A program made the position numbers and the translations under genes. This document shows positions 1-10,241 of a stretch of 64,000 bases of DNA, in pieces (the stretch's first letter is position 1; each line of letters begins with the position of its first letter). This stretch comes from an uncultured Cycloclasticus sp. Lineage in GTDB: Bacteria; Pseudomonadota; Gammaproteobacteria; Methylococcales; Cycloclasticaceae. The DNA lies in contig CAJXTU010000001.1 in the NCBI GenBank assembly GCA_913060865.1, forward strand, positions 186,001 to 250,000, given 5' to 3'. The notes under the pieces were generated by a model. The model saw only the letters and a list, made by a program, of their open reading frames with translations, searched no databases and had not been told where the DNA came from.

Positions 1-1948
1 TTTTGCTGATTTCAGCGTCCGTGTAACTGACGTTAAAACGTGTATTTAGCTGAGTGCCCATGAGCCTGTTTTGGTTATAGACGAATTCTGCACCTTTGGT
101 TTTAACGGTATCAACCGGTAGAAAAGTTCGAAGTGTTCCGCCGTTTACGGTGACATTTTGACTAAAAATTACGTCATCAACATCTTCATAAAACAGATTG
201 AAGCGTACAAAGCCATCTTTGATTTGGTGCTCGATCATTAAGTTTTGGAAAATACCGTCTTCGGGTTCGAGATTAGCATCGGCAACAGAGACTTGTAACG
301 CTTCGTTAACATTTTGATACAGCTCTTCGGTAACTGGGAACCGTAAAGCGCGTGCTGCAGAGTATCGAATCGTCGTTTTATCGGTCATGAAGTGAGCCAA
401 TGAAAATTTAGGCGAGAAGCCACTTTCATGGCGGTCATCGTGCTTTTCTGAGCCGGTTAAAAAGCCGTCAGCATTATCATCAAAGAAGCCATTTTCTCCG
501 CGCCAATCGTCATAGCGAAGACCTAAAGAAAGGTCCCACTTTGGGTCAAACAACCAGCCCCATTGTGCAAAAATAGAGTGTGTGAATGTTTCACCACCGC
601 TTGCGCCACGGGTAGTGCCTTTTATATTATTGATGGCGTCATACCGAAAAGGCTCGATTTCTAGTTCATATTGACTGTAATTGTAACCGAGGGATAGACG
701 TTGATTTTCATCGCCTCTTAACGTCTCGGTGCCAATTTTTGCATCGAGAGTTTTCCATCCGGTGTCGTCATATTCTGTTAACCGGCCACCAAAGGCGGTA
801 TTTGCTGCGACAAACGTTGGATCTTCAGGGTTGCGACCGGTGCGTTCTTCTTCGTCTTTTAGAATATCGAAGCTCGTAGCATAAATATCAAAAATCCAAT
901 CGCTATCGTCACCTAACGGCCCTGTTAACCCCAGCCCTAGGAGTAAGCTTTCGCGGTCATGAGTGCGTTCTTGGAATACGCTAGCGCCGTAGCTGCTGGT
1001 CGTAAAATTTGTTCCACTAAGTGTCGTGACATTGTTGTCATAAACGGAGTTTCCAGATGCGTCAGTGAGAAAATTATTGACCTCATCTTGTTCTCTCTTT
1101 CTATCTTCATAAGCGACGCTACCACGAATTTGATAGTCGCCAATATCGTAGTTGGCTTTAATTTTAAATAAGTCGGTGGTGACATGATCCGGGCCAGAAT
1201 CGCCATAGTAAGTGACTGGATTACCATGCTCCTCAGTGCCAGGCGTTGCCCCGCTGACTACTGTTCCGCCTGCGCCTGATTCGCTAGCGGCAAACTGTGT
1301 TTGAGGCTGACTGTCATTCTCTAAGTGGCTATAAGAGAGATAAAGGCCTAAATTGCCAAATTTATCCTCAAAAGACGCAAAGCCCTTACCACCATTGAAG
1401 TATTCATTGGTGTCTAACGTATCGTAATCTTGACTGAATAAAGTTCCTTGTAAAACAATGCGACGTTTTTGGGGGTCGCGTGTTTTAAGCTTAACAACGC
1501 CACCCATTGAATTGCCGCCATATTCGGCAGAGTAAGGCCCATAAATAACCTCCGCACTTTCAACTTCATCTGATCCAACCAATGACCAGCGTGGTGAGCC
1601 GGAATAACTGGTTTGTAAAAAGTAATGTAGCGGTAGGCCATCGGCAGTTACCATTGTTCTAGTTGTTTGAAACATGTTTGATCCGCGAATACCGATAGTG
1701 CCATTTGAGTCGCCGATATAACGCTTACGAATGATGAGGTTTGGCTCGTGAGAAACAATGTCTTCAGTTGTCGTTACATTGATGCCTCTTGCCTGTTCGG
1801 CGGTGATTTTTGATGTAGGGCTAACAATGCTGGTATCGCGAAAAAGTAGGTCGCTTGAAACAGTTAATGTGGGTATTGTTTCATCAGATAGGGCTGCGGT
1901 GCCATGTAAAATACTAAGCGTGACAATAAGGGGTTTAGTTATTCGCAT
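1..1948 (-). CDS. TonB-dependent outer-membrane receptor (partial, 3' end outside window)
   Basis: An uninterrupted minus-strand frame runs from an ATG at 1948 to the window edge, giving about 649 residues with no stop. It starts with a short hydrophobic signal-like segment (MRITKPLIVTLSILHGTAAL). A plug domain follows, with features typical of TonB-dependent receptors: NGTIGIRGSNMFQ near residue 85, then VESAEVIYGPYSAEYGGNSMGGVV near 130-150. The rest reads as alternating beta-strand barrel sequence rich in aromatic residues. Such receptors import siderophores, cobalamin or other scarce ligands using TonB energy. The ligand cannot be told from this sequence, and I saw no Fur-box-like site upstream. 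It diverges from the oligopeptidase gene across a 168-bp gap. Confidence 0.9.
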   Translation of the reverse strand, partial: MRITKPLIVTLSILHGTAALSDETIPTLTVSSDLLFRDTSIVSPTSKITAEQARGINVTTTEDIVSHEPNLIIRKRYIGDSNGTIGIRGSNMFQTTRTMVTADGLPLHYFLQTSYSGSPRWSLVGSDEVESAEVIYGPYSAEYGGNSMGGVVKLKTRDPQKRRIVLQGTLFSQDYDTLDTNEYFNGGKGFASFEDKFGNLGLYLSYSHLENDSQPQTQFAASESGAGGTVVSGATPGTEEHGNPVTYYGDSGPDHVTTDLFKIKANYDIGDYQIRGSVAYEDRKREQDEVNNFLTDASGNSVYDNNVTTLSGTNFTTSSYGASVFQERTHDRESLLLGLGLTGPLGDDSDWIFDIYATSFDILKDEEERTGRNPEDPTFVAANTAFGGRLTEYDDTGWKTLDAKIGTETLRGDENQRLSLGYNYSQYELEIEPFRYDAINNIKGTTRGASGGETFTHSIFAQWGWLFDPKWDLSLGLRYDDWRGENGFFDDNADGFLTGSEKHDDRHESGFSPKFSLAHFMTDKTTIRYSAARALRFPVTEELYQNVNEALQVSVADANLEPEDGIFQNLMIEHQIKDGFVRFNLFYEDVDDVIFSQNVTVNGGTLRTFLPVDTVKTKGAEFVYNQNRLMGTQLNTRFNVSYTDAEISK

Positions 1949-2116
1949 TATTATTTCCAATTGATGAGTTAATCGACGAATTTTATAGACTGCTTCTTGA
2001 CTTTAGAATGTGGCAAATTGTCGCGGCCTATTTAGTCTGCTTTATTGAGTGCTTTTGAAGCTTGGAAGCATTAAAGAAGCGTGCGAAGATACGTTACTTT
2101 TCAAACGTATAAAAAC

Positions 2117-4156
2117 ATGACAAATCCCCTATTAGAAAAACTCAAGTTACCTCACTTCGCTGATATCAAGGTATCGGATATTGAGCCGACTATTAATGAA
2201 ATTTTAGAAAAAAACACCAAAAAAATTGATGCTCTGCTCGAAGCGCAGTCCTCATACAGTTGGGAAAACTTAGTGCATCCAATTGAGTTAATGGATGATC
2301 ATTTAAGTCGTGTTTGGTCGCCTATTAGTCATTTGAATTCAGTGATGAATAACGATGAGTGGCGGACGGCGTATTCAAATTGTTTACCAAAATTGAGTGA
2401 GTACTCAACGGCAATGGGTCAAAATAAAACACTTTATTTAGCGTATCGATCTATTAAAGAGAGCCCAGAATTCACACAGTTAGAAACGTCGCAGCAGAAA
2501 ATAATTGATAATGCGTTGCGTGATTTTGAATTATCCGGTGTGGCGCTATCAGAGGAGAAAAAACAGCGTTATATGGAAATATCACAAAACTTGTCGTCAT
2601 TAACTAATCAGTTTGAAGAAAATTTGATGGATGCGACTAACGCATGGAGCAAGCTAGTTTTAGATAAGAGTGAACTGTCTGGCTTGCCAGAGTCTGCGAT
2701 GGACTTATTACGCCAAACTGCTCAGCAAAAAGAAAAAGAGGGTTGGATGCTCACTTTAGAGTTCCCCTGCTACATGGCGATAATGACATACGCAGATAAC
2801 CGTGATTTACGTTATGAAATCCATCATGCGTTTGTTACCAGAGCATCAGATCAAAGCAGCGGTGAGCAGAGTTGGGATAACACGCAAATAATGAATGATA
2901 TTGTTGGCTTGAGACAGGAAAAGGCGCAGCTATTAGGTTTTGAAAGCTATGCTCATTTGTCCTTAGCGACCAAAATGGCAGAACAGCCAAAAGATGTTTT
3001 AGAATTTTTAAATCAATTAGCAGATCGTTCTTTGCAGATGGCGAAAAAAGATTTTGCAGCCCTAGGTGAGTTTGCCCTTGAGCAAGGACACAAAGGAGAT
3101 CTTGAGTCCTGGGATACGGCTTATTATTCAGAAAAACTACGCGAAGAGCGTTATCAATTTTCTCAAGAAGAAGTAAAGCCTTATTTCCCAGTGAATCGTG
3201 TACTGAGAGGTATGTTTGCCGTAGTGGAAAAACTGTACGGCCTTAACATTTCAGAAGTAAAAGGCGTAGACACATGGCATAAAGACGTTCAGTTTTTTAC
3301 GATTACGGATGAAAGTGGCGTGCTGAGAGGCGGTTTTTTTATCGACCTATTTGCTCGGCCACATAAACGAGGTGGCGCATGGATGGATGAGTGTGTCGCA
3401 CGGTTTAAGAAAGAAGAAGGCGTACAGATACCCGTCGCATACTTAACGTGTAACTTTACGCCACCTATTGGAGATGATCCATCGCTGCTAACGCATGGTG
3501 AGGTGGAAACGTTATTTCATGAGTTTGGTCACGGTTTGCATCATATGTTAACTAAGGTGGATTATTTGAGTGTGTCGGGTATTAATGGCGTGGAATGGGA
3601 TGCTGTAGAGCTGCCTAGTCAATTTATGGAAAATTGGTGCTGGCAAGCGGATGTGATGGCGTTGATTTCTGGTCACTATAAAACAGGCGAGCTATTACCC
3701 AGCGATATATTTGAAAAAATGTTAGCGGCGAAGAATTTTCAATCTGGCATGCAGATGGTGAGACAAATTGAATTCTCGATTTTTGACTTCCGGGTGCATT
3801 TGGAATATGACAAAACAAACAGTACGCAAATTTATGATATTTTAGCCGAAGTAAGGGCATTGGTTAGTGTGGTTAAAACCCCCGAATTTAATCGTTTTCC
3901 GAATGGCTTTTCACATATTTTTGCAGGTGGTTATGCGGCAGGGTATTACAGCTATAAGTGGGCGGAAGTTTTATCGAGCGATGCCTTTTCGTTATTTGAA
4001 GAAAAAGGGGTGTTTGATGAGCAAACGGGCCGTTCTTTCTTGCATAATATTTTAGAAAAAGGGGGCAGTGATGATGCGCTTGAGTTATTTACAGCGTTTA
4101 GAGGTAGAAAACCGACAATAGACGCCCTGCTTAAACACTCGGGCATAGCCGCATAA
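2117..4156 (+). CDS. prlC: oligopeptidase A (M3 family zinc metallopeptidase)
   Basis: This 679-residue protein matches the usual length of PrlC/oligopeptidase A, a cytosolic M3 peptidase that degrades short peptides, including cleaved signal peptides. The zinc-binding HExxH motif reads HEFGH at residues 468-472, within FHEFGHGLHH. The frame is open upstream to an ATG at 2081, but the family N-terminus matches MTNPLLEKLKLPHF, so I place the start at 2117. No clear ribosome binding site is visible for either start. The next gene begins one base after the stop, so the two are very probably co-transcribed. Confidence 0.95.
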   Translation: MTNPLLEKLKLPHFADIKVSDIEPTINEILEKNTKKIDALLEAQSSYSWENLVHPIELMDDHLSRVWSPISHLNSVMNNDEWRTAYSNCLPKLSEYSTAMGQNKTLYLAYRSIKESPEFTQLETSQQKIIDNALRDFELSGVALSEEKKQRYMEISQNLSSLTNQFEENLMDATNAWSKLVLDKSELSGLPESAMDLLRQTAQQKEKEGWMLTLEFPCYMAIMTYADNRDLRYEIHHAFVTRASDQSSGEQSWDNTQIMNDIVGLRQEKAQLLGFESYAHLSLATKMAEQPKDVLEFLNQLADRSLQMAKKDFAALGEFALEQGHKGDLESWDTAYYSEKLREERYQFSQEEVKPYFPVNRVLRGMFAVVEKLYGLNISEVKGVDTWHKDVQFFTITDESGVLRGGFFIDLFARPHKRGGAWMDECVARFKKEEGVQIPVAYLTCNFTPPIGDDPSLLTHGEVETLFHEFGHGLHHMLTKVDYLSVSGINGVEWDAVELPSQFMENWCWQADVMALISGHYKTGELLPSDIFEKMLAAKNFQSGMQMVRQIEFSIFDFRVHLEYDKTNSTQIYDILAEVRALVSVVKTPEFNRFPNGFSHIFAGGYAAGYYSYKWAEVLSSDAFSLFEEKGVFDEQTGRSFLHNILEKGGSDDALELFTAFRGRKPTIDALLKHSGIAA

Positions 4157-4157
4157 A

Positions 4158-4790
4158 ATGTTGAAACGGATTTTCTTATTACTGCTTCTTTTACCGACAT
4201 GGGTACAGGCCGCGCATATAACAGATAAATTATTGGCGGGCATGTATGCTAAACCAACAAGCGCCGAGCAACCTGTGCAATTGCTCCCAAGTGGTACACC
4301 AATCGAGTTAATAGGTGAGCAGGCAGGTTTTGTAAAGGTGCAATTGGTGGATGGTAAAACGGGCTGGGTTGAGAAACGCTTTTTGTCAGCGGATAAGCCT
4401 GCAAAAGTAAGGTTGCTCGCGTTGCAAAGTAGATATCGGCAGCTTCAGGCAAAGCTGGATATTGCTGAAGAAGCGTTGGCTAGTTTGAGGCAACTATCAG
4501 AGCCAGTCAGCACGGTAGAGCATGAAAGGCAACAGCCAGCAGAAAAAGCGCAGCAGGCGGAGTTGGCAAACGCTTACGATAAAATTCAACATTTAGAGCG
4601 ATTGCTTAACCAGTACGACGCAGCAGAATTTTCTATGCAAGCAAAAGGCGGAGAGGGAGAACGCGGCATACTATCCAGTTGGGCTGCTATTTGTGTCGCT
4701 CTGATGATCGCTCTGGTAGGTGGGGTGCTCGTTGGTATGCGAGTTCAAGATGCCCGCCAATTGAAAAGACATGGGGGCTTTAGGGTTTAG
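4158..4790 (+). CDS. TIGR04211/YgiM-type SH3 domain membrane protein
   Basis: The 210-residue product has an N-terminal signal peptide ending near VQAAH. A bacterial SH3 domain covers roughly residues 22-80 (TPIELIGEQAGFVKV, GKTGWVEKRFLS). A Gln/Glu-rich coiled coil spans about 85-155, and one transmembrane helix lies at about 172-195 with a basic tail. This domain order is that of the YgiM/TIGR04211 family of envelope proteins, whose precise role is not established. The start codon lies one base after the prlC stop. Wall or envelope binding through the SH3 domain is an inference. Confidence 0.8.
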   Translation: MLKRIFLLLLLLPTWVQAAHITDKLLAGMYAKPTSAEQPVQLLPSGTPIELIGEQAGFVKVQLVDGKTGWVEKRFLSADKPAKVRLLALQSRYRQLQAKLDIAEEALASLRQLSEPVSTVEHERQQPAEKAQQAELANAYDKIQHLERLLNQYDAAEFSMQAKGGEGERGILSSWAAICVALMIALVGGVLVGMRVQDARQLKRHGGFRV

Positions 4791-5099
4791 AGGATACGCA
4801 TATGGGGTTTTCTTGTCTGTAGAGGTTTTAAAAAATTAACAATCAGGCAAGTAATTTAAAATTTTCAACGGATGATTTCCGACAAAATTAAAAGTAATTT
4901 TTATGCCGGGAAAGTAACACTATAAATGCTTTAGGTTGCAAAATGACAGGCTTGCCCTTTTTATATTGTGGTTTATGTTGAAGGGCCGTAAGAAATTCTT
5001 AAGGCAGCATCTCAATTGCGATATGGGTCGTTAATAATTAGTATACAAAAAAAGGCGTTCAAATAAATGAACGCCTTTTTTTGTTGAGGGATGAAGGCA
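4791..5099. other. 309-bp intergenic region
   Basis: This AT-rich stretch lies between two convergent genes. The only clear element is the bidirectional hairpin at 5047-5082. I saw no convincing small ORF or RNA gene. Confidence 0.6.
5047..5082. terminator. bidirectional intrinsic terminator
   Basis: A perfect inverted repeat has 15-nt arms (seven A's plus GGCGTTCA, and the complement ending in seven T's) around a 6-nt AATAAA loop. It sits between the convergent YgiM-like and TusA-like genes. It can act on both strands because each strand reads out into a T-run. Confidence 0.9.
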
Positions 5100-5330
5100 T
5101 TAATTTGACACTTTAATATAAAAATATTGAACGTCATCATGGCGTTCATGCAGAAGCATTTCGTGGTTTGATTTATCTATAAAAACACCGACATCTAGAT
5201 GAGAAGCGGGATCGGTTGCTATCATTTTTATAACCTCGTCAGGGTTAGATTTTTGCAAAAGTTGTTTTAGCCTAAGTAACGGCAGTGGGCAGTTTAGCCC
5301 CTTTGTGTCCAGCGTAATGTCGTATTTCAT
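5100..5330 (-). CDS. TusA/SirA-family sulfur-carrier protein
   Basis: This 76-residue protein has the family signature GLNCPLPLLRLKQLL, with the CPxP cysteine at residue 14, followed by the compact alpha/beta fold (IKMIATDPASHLDVGVF). TusA-family proteins carry persulfide sulfur on that cysteine, for example for tRNA 2-thiolation or molybdopterin pathways. Several paralogues exist per genome, so I do not assign tusA itself. It is divergent from ubiD with a 60-bp gap and ends at the shared terminator at 5047-5082. Confidence 0.85.
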   Translation of the reverse strand: MKYDITLDTKGLNCPLPLLRLKQLLQKSNPDEVIKMIATDPASHLDVGVFIDKSNHEMLLHERHDDVQYFYIKVSN

Positions 5331-5390
5331 ATCTTAGTTTTTGTATCGGTGTTACTTTATAATCTCATAAAAATAACGATTTAAAGAAAA

Positions 5391-6857
5391 ATGGATTATA
5401 AAGATTTACGTGATTTTATCTTAAAACTTGAAGCGTTGGGCGAGTTAAAGCGAATTACGGAAGAAGTGGACCCTTATCTCGAAATGACTGAGATTTGTGA
5501 TCGAGTCATTCGGCAAAAAGGTCCGGCCATTCTATTTGAAAACCCCAAAGGTCACGACATGCCCGTGCTAGCTAATCTGTTTGGTACGCCAAAGCGTGTT
5601 GCCTTAGGTATGGGGCAAGATAGCGTTAGTGCTTTAGCTGATGTAGGTGAGGTGTTGGCCGCATTGAAACAGCCTGAGCCACCGGAAGGCATGAAAGATG
5701 CGTTTGATAAATTGCCGGTTTATAAGCAAGTACTCAATATGGCGCCGAAGGTTATAAAAAAACCCGTGTGTCAGCAAATACTCATTGAAGGGGATGCGGT
5801 GAATTTAGCTGATTTCCCTATTCAAACTTGTTGGCCAGGCGATGCAGGCCCTCTGATTACCTGGCCGTTGGTCATTACTAAGGGGCCTACTGAAAAGCGC
5901 CAGAATTTGGGAATTTATCGTTTGCAAGTTATTGCGCGCAATAAAGTGATTATGCGTTGGTTGGCCCATCGAGGCGGTGCGTTAGACTTTAAACAATGGC
6001 AAGCAGAGCGTCCTGGTGAGCCTTTTCCAGTAGCCGTCGCTTTAGGTGCCGACCCGGCAACTATTTTAGCGGCTGTTACGCCGGTGCCAGACCCTTTGTC
6101 TGAGTACGCCTTTGCGGGTTTGTTGCGTGGCTCTAAAACAGAGCTGTCTAGCTGTATAACGCATAATTTGAAAGTCCCGTCTAGCGCGGAGGTTATATTG
6201 GAAGGTTATATATATCCTGATGAAATGGCTGACGAAGGGCCATTTGGCGATCATACCGGCTACTATAATGAAGTTGAAAGTTTTCCCGTTTTTACGATTG
6301 AAAGAATAACGCATCGAAAGTCGCCTATTTACCATTCAACCTATACTGGTAAGCCACCTGATGAGCCTGCTATTTTGGGTGTCTCATTGAATGAGGTGTT
6401 TGTGCCCATACTAAAAAAACAATTTCCTGAGATTCAAGACTTCTATTTGCCACCTGAAGGTTGTTCTTATCGTATGGCCATTGTTAGTATCAAAAAGCAA
6501 TATCCTGGGCATGCAAAACGTATTATGTTTGGTATTTGGTCATATCTAAGGCAGTTTATGTACACAAAATTTGTGGTTGTAACGGATGATGATGTGGATA
6601 TACGCGATTGGGAGTCAGTGATTTGGGCCATTACGACTCGAGTAGATCCTTCTCGAGATACCACGTTGATTGATAATACGCCGATTGATTACTTAGATTT
6701 TGCCTCTCCCGTATCGGGGTTAGGTTCCAAAATGGGCTTGGATGCTACCAACAAATGGCCAGGGGAAACCACGCGAGAATGGGGTAAGCCGATTAGTATG
6801 GATGAATCTGTCCAACAAAAAATTGATGAATTATGGCCGAGCTTGGGGCTTGATTAG
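5391..6857 (+). CDS. ubiD: 4-hydroxy-3-polyprenylbenzoate decarboxylase
   Basis: The 488-residue product starts [20 protein letters not shown] and matches UbiD in length and sequence. UbiD is the prenylated-FMN-dependent decarboxylase of ubiquinone synthesis. Visible family blocks include [15 protein letters not shown] near residues 280-295, which holds part of the active site, and the C-terminal [20 protein letters not shown]. Its prenyl-FMN partner gene ubiX is not in this window. The gene ends two bases before the convergent hemY stop. Confidence 0.96.
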   Translation: MDYKDLRDFILKLEALGELKRITEEVDPYLEMTEICDRVIRQKGPAILFENPKGHDMPVLANLFGTPKRVALGMGQDSVSALADVGEVLAALKQPEPPEGMKDAFDKLPVYKQVLNMAPKVIKKPVCQQILIEGDAVNLADFPIQTCWPGDAGPLITWPLVITKGPTEKRQNLGIYRLQVIARNKVIMRWLAHRGGALDFKQWQAERPGEPFPVAVALGADPATILAAVTPVPDPLSEYAFAGLLRGSKTELSSCITHNLKVPSSAEVILEGYIYPDEMADEGPFGDHTGYYNEVESFPVFTIERITHRKSPIYHSTYTGKPPDEPAILGVSLNEVFVPILKKQFPEIQDFYLPPEGCSYRMAIVSIKKQYPGHAKRIMFGIWSYLRQFMYTKFVVVTDDDVDIRDWESVIWAITTRVDPSRDTTLIDNTPIDYLDFASPVSGLGSKMGLDATNKWPGETTREWGKPISMDESVQQKIDELWPSLGLD

Positions 6858-6859
6858 CC

Positions 6860-8074
6860 TTAAGTCATTACGACAGGTGTTTCGTTAAGGACTTTTTTAT
6901 TCACACTTAGCTCTAGCCCTGTCTTGTAACAGGCATTTGCTGTGTCAGTAGATTCGCCAAACTGCTCATAGGTCTGCCCCAATAAAAGGTAGGCTAAGCT
7001 GGTCGGCTGTAGTGCGATGCTGTCGTCTAAATAGGTTTTTGCCTTCTCCCATTGTTCTTGCTCTAAGCAAAGTTGAGCAAGGGTGTTGAGCAGTTCTGGA
7101 CTAGCTGCTTGTTTGCGCAAGCACTTGTCTAGCTGTTGCAGTTTTTTGTCGGGAGCAATATTTAGTTGAAGATAAAGGTTCAATAAGGCTTCAGTTACTT
7201 GCGCGTTAAGCCCTTTTATTAGTAACTCTTCAGCGACTTTGCTTTCACCTTTGTGAATAAGCTGTGATACGTAGGGTATGAGGTAATCAGGGTTTAATTT
7301 TTGCTTTCTATCGAGCGATTTCCATACCGTGTTAAGGTCTTTTTGATGGACATTATTTGGGGATTTAAACAGTTGGACTAAGGTGTTTTTTTCAATCGCT
7401 TGCCACTCTTCTTGGGGTATTTTTCGATTGTTTTTTATGGCAGGCAATAAATTATAAAGTGCTTCCCATTCGTTTAATTGCTGATGTGTTTTCATTAGTA
7501 AGGTTAATACAACCGGATGACTAGGGGTTGCCGTTTTAAGTTGCAGCAAGGTAGCAAGGGCCTGTTCAAATTGGCCTGCTGTTAGTTGTAATTTGGCACG
7601 TGTTAGATGAATAGCGTGTATTTGATCGGGTAAGGCTTCGCCTGCTTTTAACAAGTAGTCATCCCGACGGTCGTAAGCACTTTGTGATTGAGCCGCATGA
7701 GCAGCACTGAGATAGTTCAGTAAAGGCGTGTCACTTTGCGCGGCGTGCTTGACCAGTAATTTTTCTGAACGTTGCCAATTGCCTTCAGCCGAGTCAATAA
7801 GCCCTTTGTTGATTTCTTTTTTTGACCTTGTTAGTTTACGTTTTTCGTTCCATTTGCCAATAGTTTTAGGCGTAGACTTAACTCGTAAGATGGTTCTAAG
7901 GATGAAGTAAAACCCGAAGAAGCTAAGCAGAGTAAGGAACGACAGTACAGCTAAAGATGTTTCAATAGAAAACTGACCGTAGGTTAAAAGCGCGTAACCA
8001 GGGTCTTGATGAACTTGGTAAGCAAGGCCGCTGGCGATGACGAGAGCGAGTATGAGGAGGAGTATTAGTTTCAT
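6860..8074 (-). CDS. hemY: HemY-like TPR membrane protein of the haem operon
   Basis: This 404-residue protein has two N-terminal transmembrane helices (residues about 2-20 and 40-62) joined by the family-typical short loop HQDPGYALLTYGQFSIETSL. A TPR-like helical domain fills the rest (LLAAHAAQSQSAY, LEQEQWEKAKTYLDDSIALQP). It is the proteobacterial HemY of the hemCDXY cluster, not the protoporphyrinogen oxidase of the same name in Gram-positives. Its biochemical role is unclear. It is the last gene of the cluster, nine bases after hemX. Confidence 0.92.
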   Translation of the reverse strand: MKLILLLILALVIASGLAYQVHQDPGYALLTYGQFSIETSLAVLSFLTLLSFFGFYFILRTILRVKSTPKTIGKWNEKRKLTRSKKEINKGLIDSAEGNWQRSEKLLVKHAAQSDTPLLNYLSAAHAAQSQSAYDRRDDYLLKAGEALPDQIHAIHLTRAKLQLTAGQFEQALATLLQLKTATPSHPVVLTLLMKTHQQLNEWEALYNLLPAIKNNRKIPQEEWQAIEKNTLVQLFKSPNNVHQKDLNTVWKSLDRKQKLNPDYLIPYVSQLIHKGESKVAEELLIKGLNAQVTEALLNLYLQLNIAPDKKLQQLDKCLRKQAASPELLNTLAQLCLEQEQWEKAKTYLDDSIALQPTSLAYLLLGQTYEQFGESTDTANACYKTGLELSVNKKVLNETPVVMT

Positions 8075-8083
8075 AGTCGTACC

Positions 8084-9379
8084 CTAGAGTTGAGTATCAA
8101 CAGATTCGTTAGCGGGAATGTTGGTGGTACTGTTTGACGGTGCGAGTGACTCCTTGGGCGTTTGTTCAGTAGAAGCCTTTTCTGGTGGTGTGAGCGGTTC
8201 ATTGGGGCTCTGTTCGGCCTGAGCTTCTTCTGGTACAGCTTTGGCGTCGTTAACTATGTTGGCAGCCGCTATAGGCTCATTGTTTTCAGGAAGTGCTAAT
8301 AGCGGCAATTCACGCAGCATTTTTAGTGATAGCGCTATGGATGGCAGCTCGGATTTTATGGAGGTGTTTTCGAGGATGGCGAGTTGCTCAATAGCTGTCT
8401 TCACAGCAGCTTTATTAGTATCAAAGTAATCACCCAGCCACTTTTTAGAAATAGCGATGCTCGCAGTGTAAAGCGCTTGATTTTGATTGATTAGCGCAAG
8501 CCTTGCCGATTCGAGCTTAAGGGCTAAATTTTTTCTAATGAGTTCAACGCGTTCGGGTGTCATTAGAGCGGCTATTGGTTTATCGTTGCGACGTACCACC
8601 ACTAATTTACTGAAATTTTCCCAAGCATCATTGAGTGTTTCTTGGATGTTTTCTGGAATAGGCGAAGGCTCGCCTTTGCCTATTTCAGGTGCTTGAGCCG
8701 TTCCAGCGTGGGGTTCTGAAATACCCATATTAGAAACGGCGTCTTCCAAGGCAAGAATTTGTGATGACAAGCCTACAATATCGGGTAACTCGGTGCTTTT
8801 TAGAATATTGATTTCTTTTGCAAGTTGCTGGCGCACTGCAAATGTCATTGGGTTGCCATTCTCTTTGAGTCGTTGGTCGGCAGTTTGCAAGGCCACTATA
8901 GCGGTGTCGAGGTCACCAGCTAAAAGCAGGCGAGTATTGGCGACGCTCACTAAATATTCTGCTTCTGCGATAAGCCATTGACGTTTGTTCTTACCCACTT
9001 GTTTTTGCAATAAAGTGATGCTTTCATCAGTGGATTGTTGGCGTTCGTGCCATTGTTTGGAGGCATTAGAAATGTCGGTGTCAATACGAGCCGTTTGAGA
9101 GTCGAGCTTGTTTGACATGCTAGACGCACTTTGCTGAAAAGACTCGAAACTATTGGTTAACTGGTTGAGCTGTAGCACTAACTGTTGATAGGCAAAGTAT
9201 CCGGCGCCAATAGCACAAAGCGTTAAAACAATGGCAAGCCAAGCGATACCTGCACCAGGTTTTTTCGGCGTTTTATTATCAGGGGATTCTTTTTCCACCG
9301 TCTTTTTAGGTTTCTCAGCTACCTGCTTTGAAGTGGTTTTATCTTTGTTAGACGTTTCCTGCTTTGCTGTGTCTTGCAT
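8084..9379 (-). CDS. hemX: HemX family membrane protein
   Basis: The 431-residue product has a cytoplasmic Lys/Glu/Thr-rich N-tail of about 45 residues, one transmembrane helix (IAWLAIVLTLCAIGAGYFAYQ), and a long periplasmic helical region with coiled-coil character. The C-terminal tail is low-complexity and rich in Pro, Glu, Ser and Thr. It is the HemX protein usually annotated as uroporphyrinogen-III methyltransferase-like, although no SAM-binding domain is visible. It lies between hemD and hemY in the standard order. A role as a membrane scaffold for haem enzymes is plausible but unproven. Confidence 0.9.
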   Translation of the reverse strand: MQDTAKQETSNKDKTTSKQVAEKPKKTVEKESPDNKTPKKPGAGIAWLAIVLTLCAIGAGYFAYQQLVLQLNQLTNSFESFQQSASSMSNKLDSQTARIDTDISNASKQWHERQQSTDESITLLQKQVGKNKRQWLIAEAEYLVSVANTRLLLAGDLDTAIVALQTADQRLKENGNPMTFAVRQQLAKEINILKSTELPDIVGLSSQILALEDAVSNMGISEPHAGTAQAPEIGKGEPSPIPENIQETLNDAWENFSKLVVVRRNDKPIAALMTPERVELIRKNLALKLESARLALINQNQALYTASIAISKKWLGDYFDTNKAAVKTAIEQLAILENTSIKSELPSIALSLKMLRELPLLALPENNEPIAAANIVNDAKAVPEEAQAEQSPNEPLTPPEKASTEQTPKESLAPSNSTTNIPANESVDTQL

Positions 9380-9497
9380 GACATATATCCGTATGTTTTA
9401 AATAGGCTGCTTTAAAACGAAGAGCCTAATTTGTGTAAAGAAAGTTAGGACGGTGACTTAGTATAGCGTTGATGCAGTTGGTTCGCCTTAAAATTTA

Positions 9498-10241
9498 CTA
9501 TCGTTTGGTTGAATGAACAATAGTGGATACCACGCCCATATCACTAGCTTCTTGACTGGTGAGTATATGTTGGCAGCCTAAGCTTTCTGCATAATGGGCT
9601 ATTCGCTGACTGAAGGCGACGAAGGTTGCGCGCTTTTTTAGTTCGAGGGTTTGTTTCGGCAATAATGAGAATAAGTTATCTAGAGCGAGTTGGCTGGTGA
9701 CCGTGATGTATTGAATTTTTTCAATATTTATGTCGTTACTTTTGCTAGGTAACGCGCGTTTGTAGACATCTATGCAGTCGACTTTCATGCCACGCTGCTG
9801 TAACTGTTCGCTTAATAAGGCTCGACCGCCTTCACCTTTAATGATGAGGCCCTTCTTTTGTTCGAGAGTACTAGGAAGCTGCTCTAATAAATTTTCTGAG
9901 CTAAAAGGCGCTGTTGAAATGATGCTGGGTTTTATACCGATCTTAGTTAATAAGTCGGCTGTTTTAGGCCCAATTGCAACAATATTAGCTTGTTGTAGTG
10001 GCCACTTCTTTTTAAGCAAAGTATCTGCTAGTGAAACCGCGTTGGCGCTAACGAAAATAAGGTAGTCGTACTGGTGGCTGTGCAGTAAGACTCCCTTTGC
10101 AATAGACGTGTCGCTAACCGCTTGAATGTCAATGGTGGGGAAACGGATTGGCTGGAAACCATGTGCAGTTAACAGCGAGCATAAGTGGGTGGCTTGATGC
10201 GAGGGCCGGGTAACTAAAACGTAATTTTCATTAGTCGGCAT
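9498..10241 (-). CDS. hemD: uroporphyrinogen-III synthase
   Basis: This 247-residue cytosolic enzyme closes hydroxymethylbilane to uroporphyrinogen III. Recognisable parts are the N-terminal [17 protein letters not shown], the strand-helix segment [12 protein letters not shown], and the hinge segment [12 protein letters not shown]. Its ATG lies within the end of hemC (11-nt overlap), so the two are translationally linked and make successive steps of the pathway. The sequence is weakly conserved, as is normal for HemD, and synteny strengthens the call. Confidence 0.95.
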   Translation of the reverse strand: MPTNENYVLVTRPSHQATHLCSLLTAHGFQPIRFPTIDIQAVSDTSIAKGVLLHSHQYDYLIFVSANAVSLADTLLKKKWPLQQANIVAIGPKTADLLTKIGIKPSIISTAPFSSENLLEQLPSTLEQKKGLIIKGEGGRALLSEQLQQRGMKVDCIDVYKRALPSKSNDINIEKIQYITVTSQLALDNLFSLLPKQTLELKKRATFVAFSQRIAHYAESLGCQHILTSQEASDMGVVSTIVHSTKR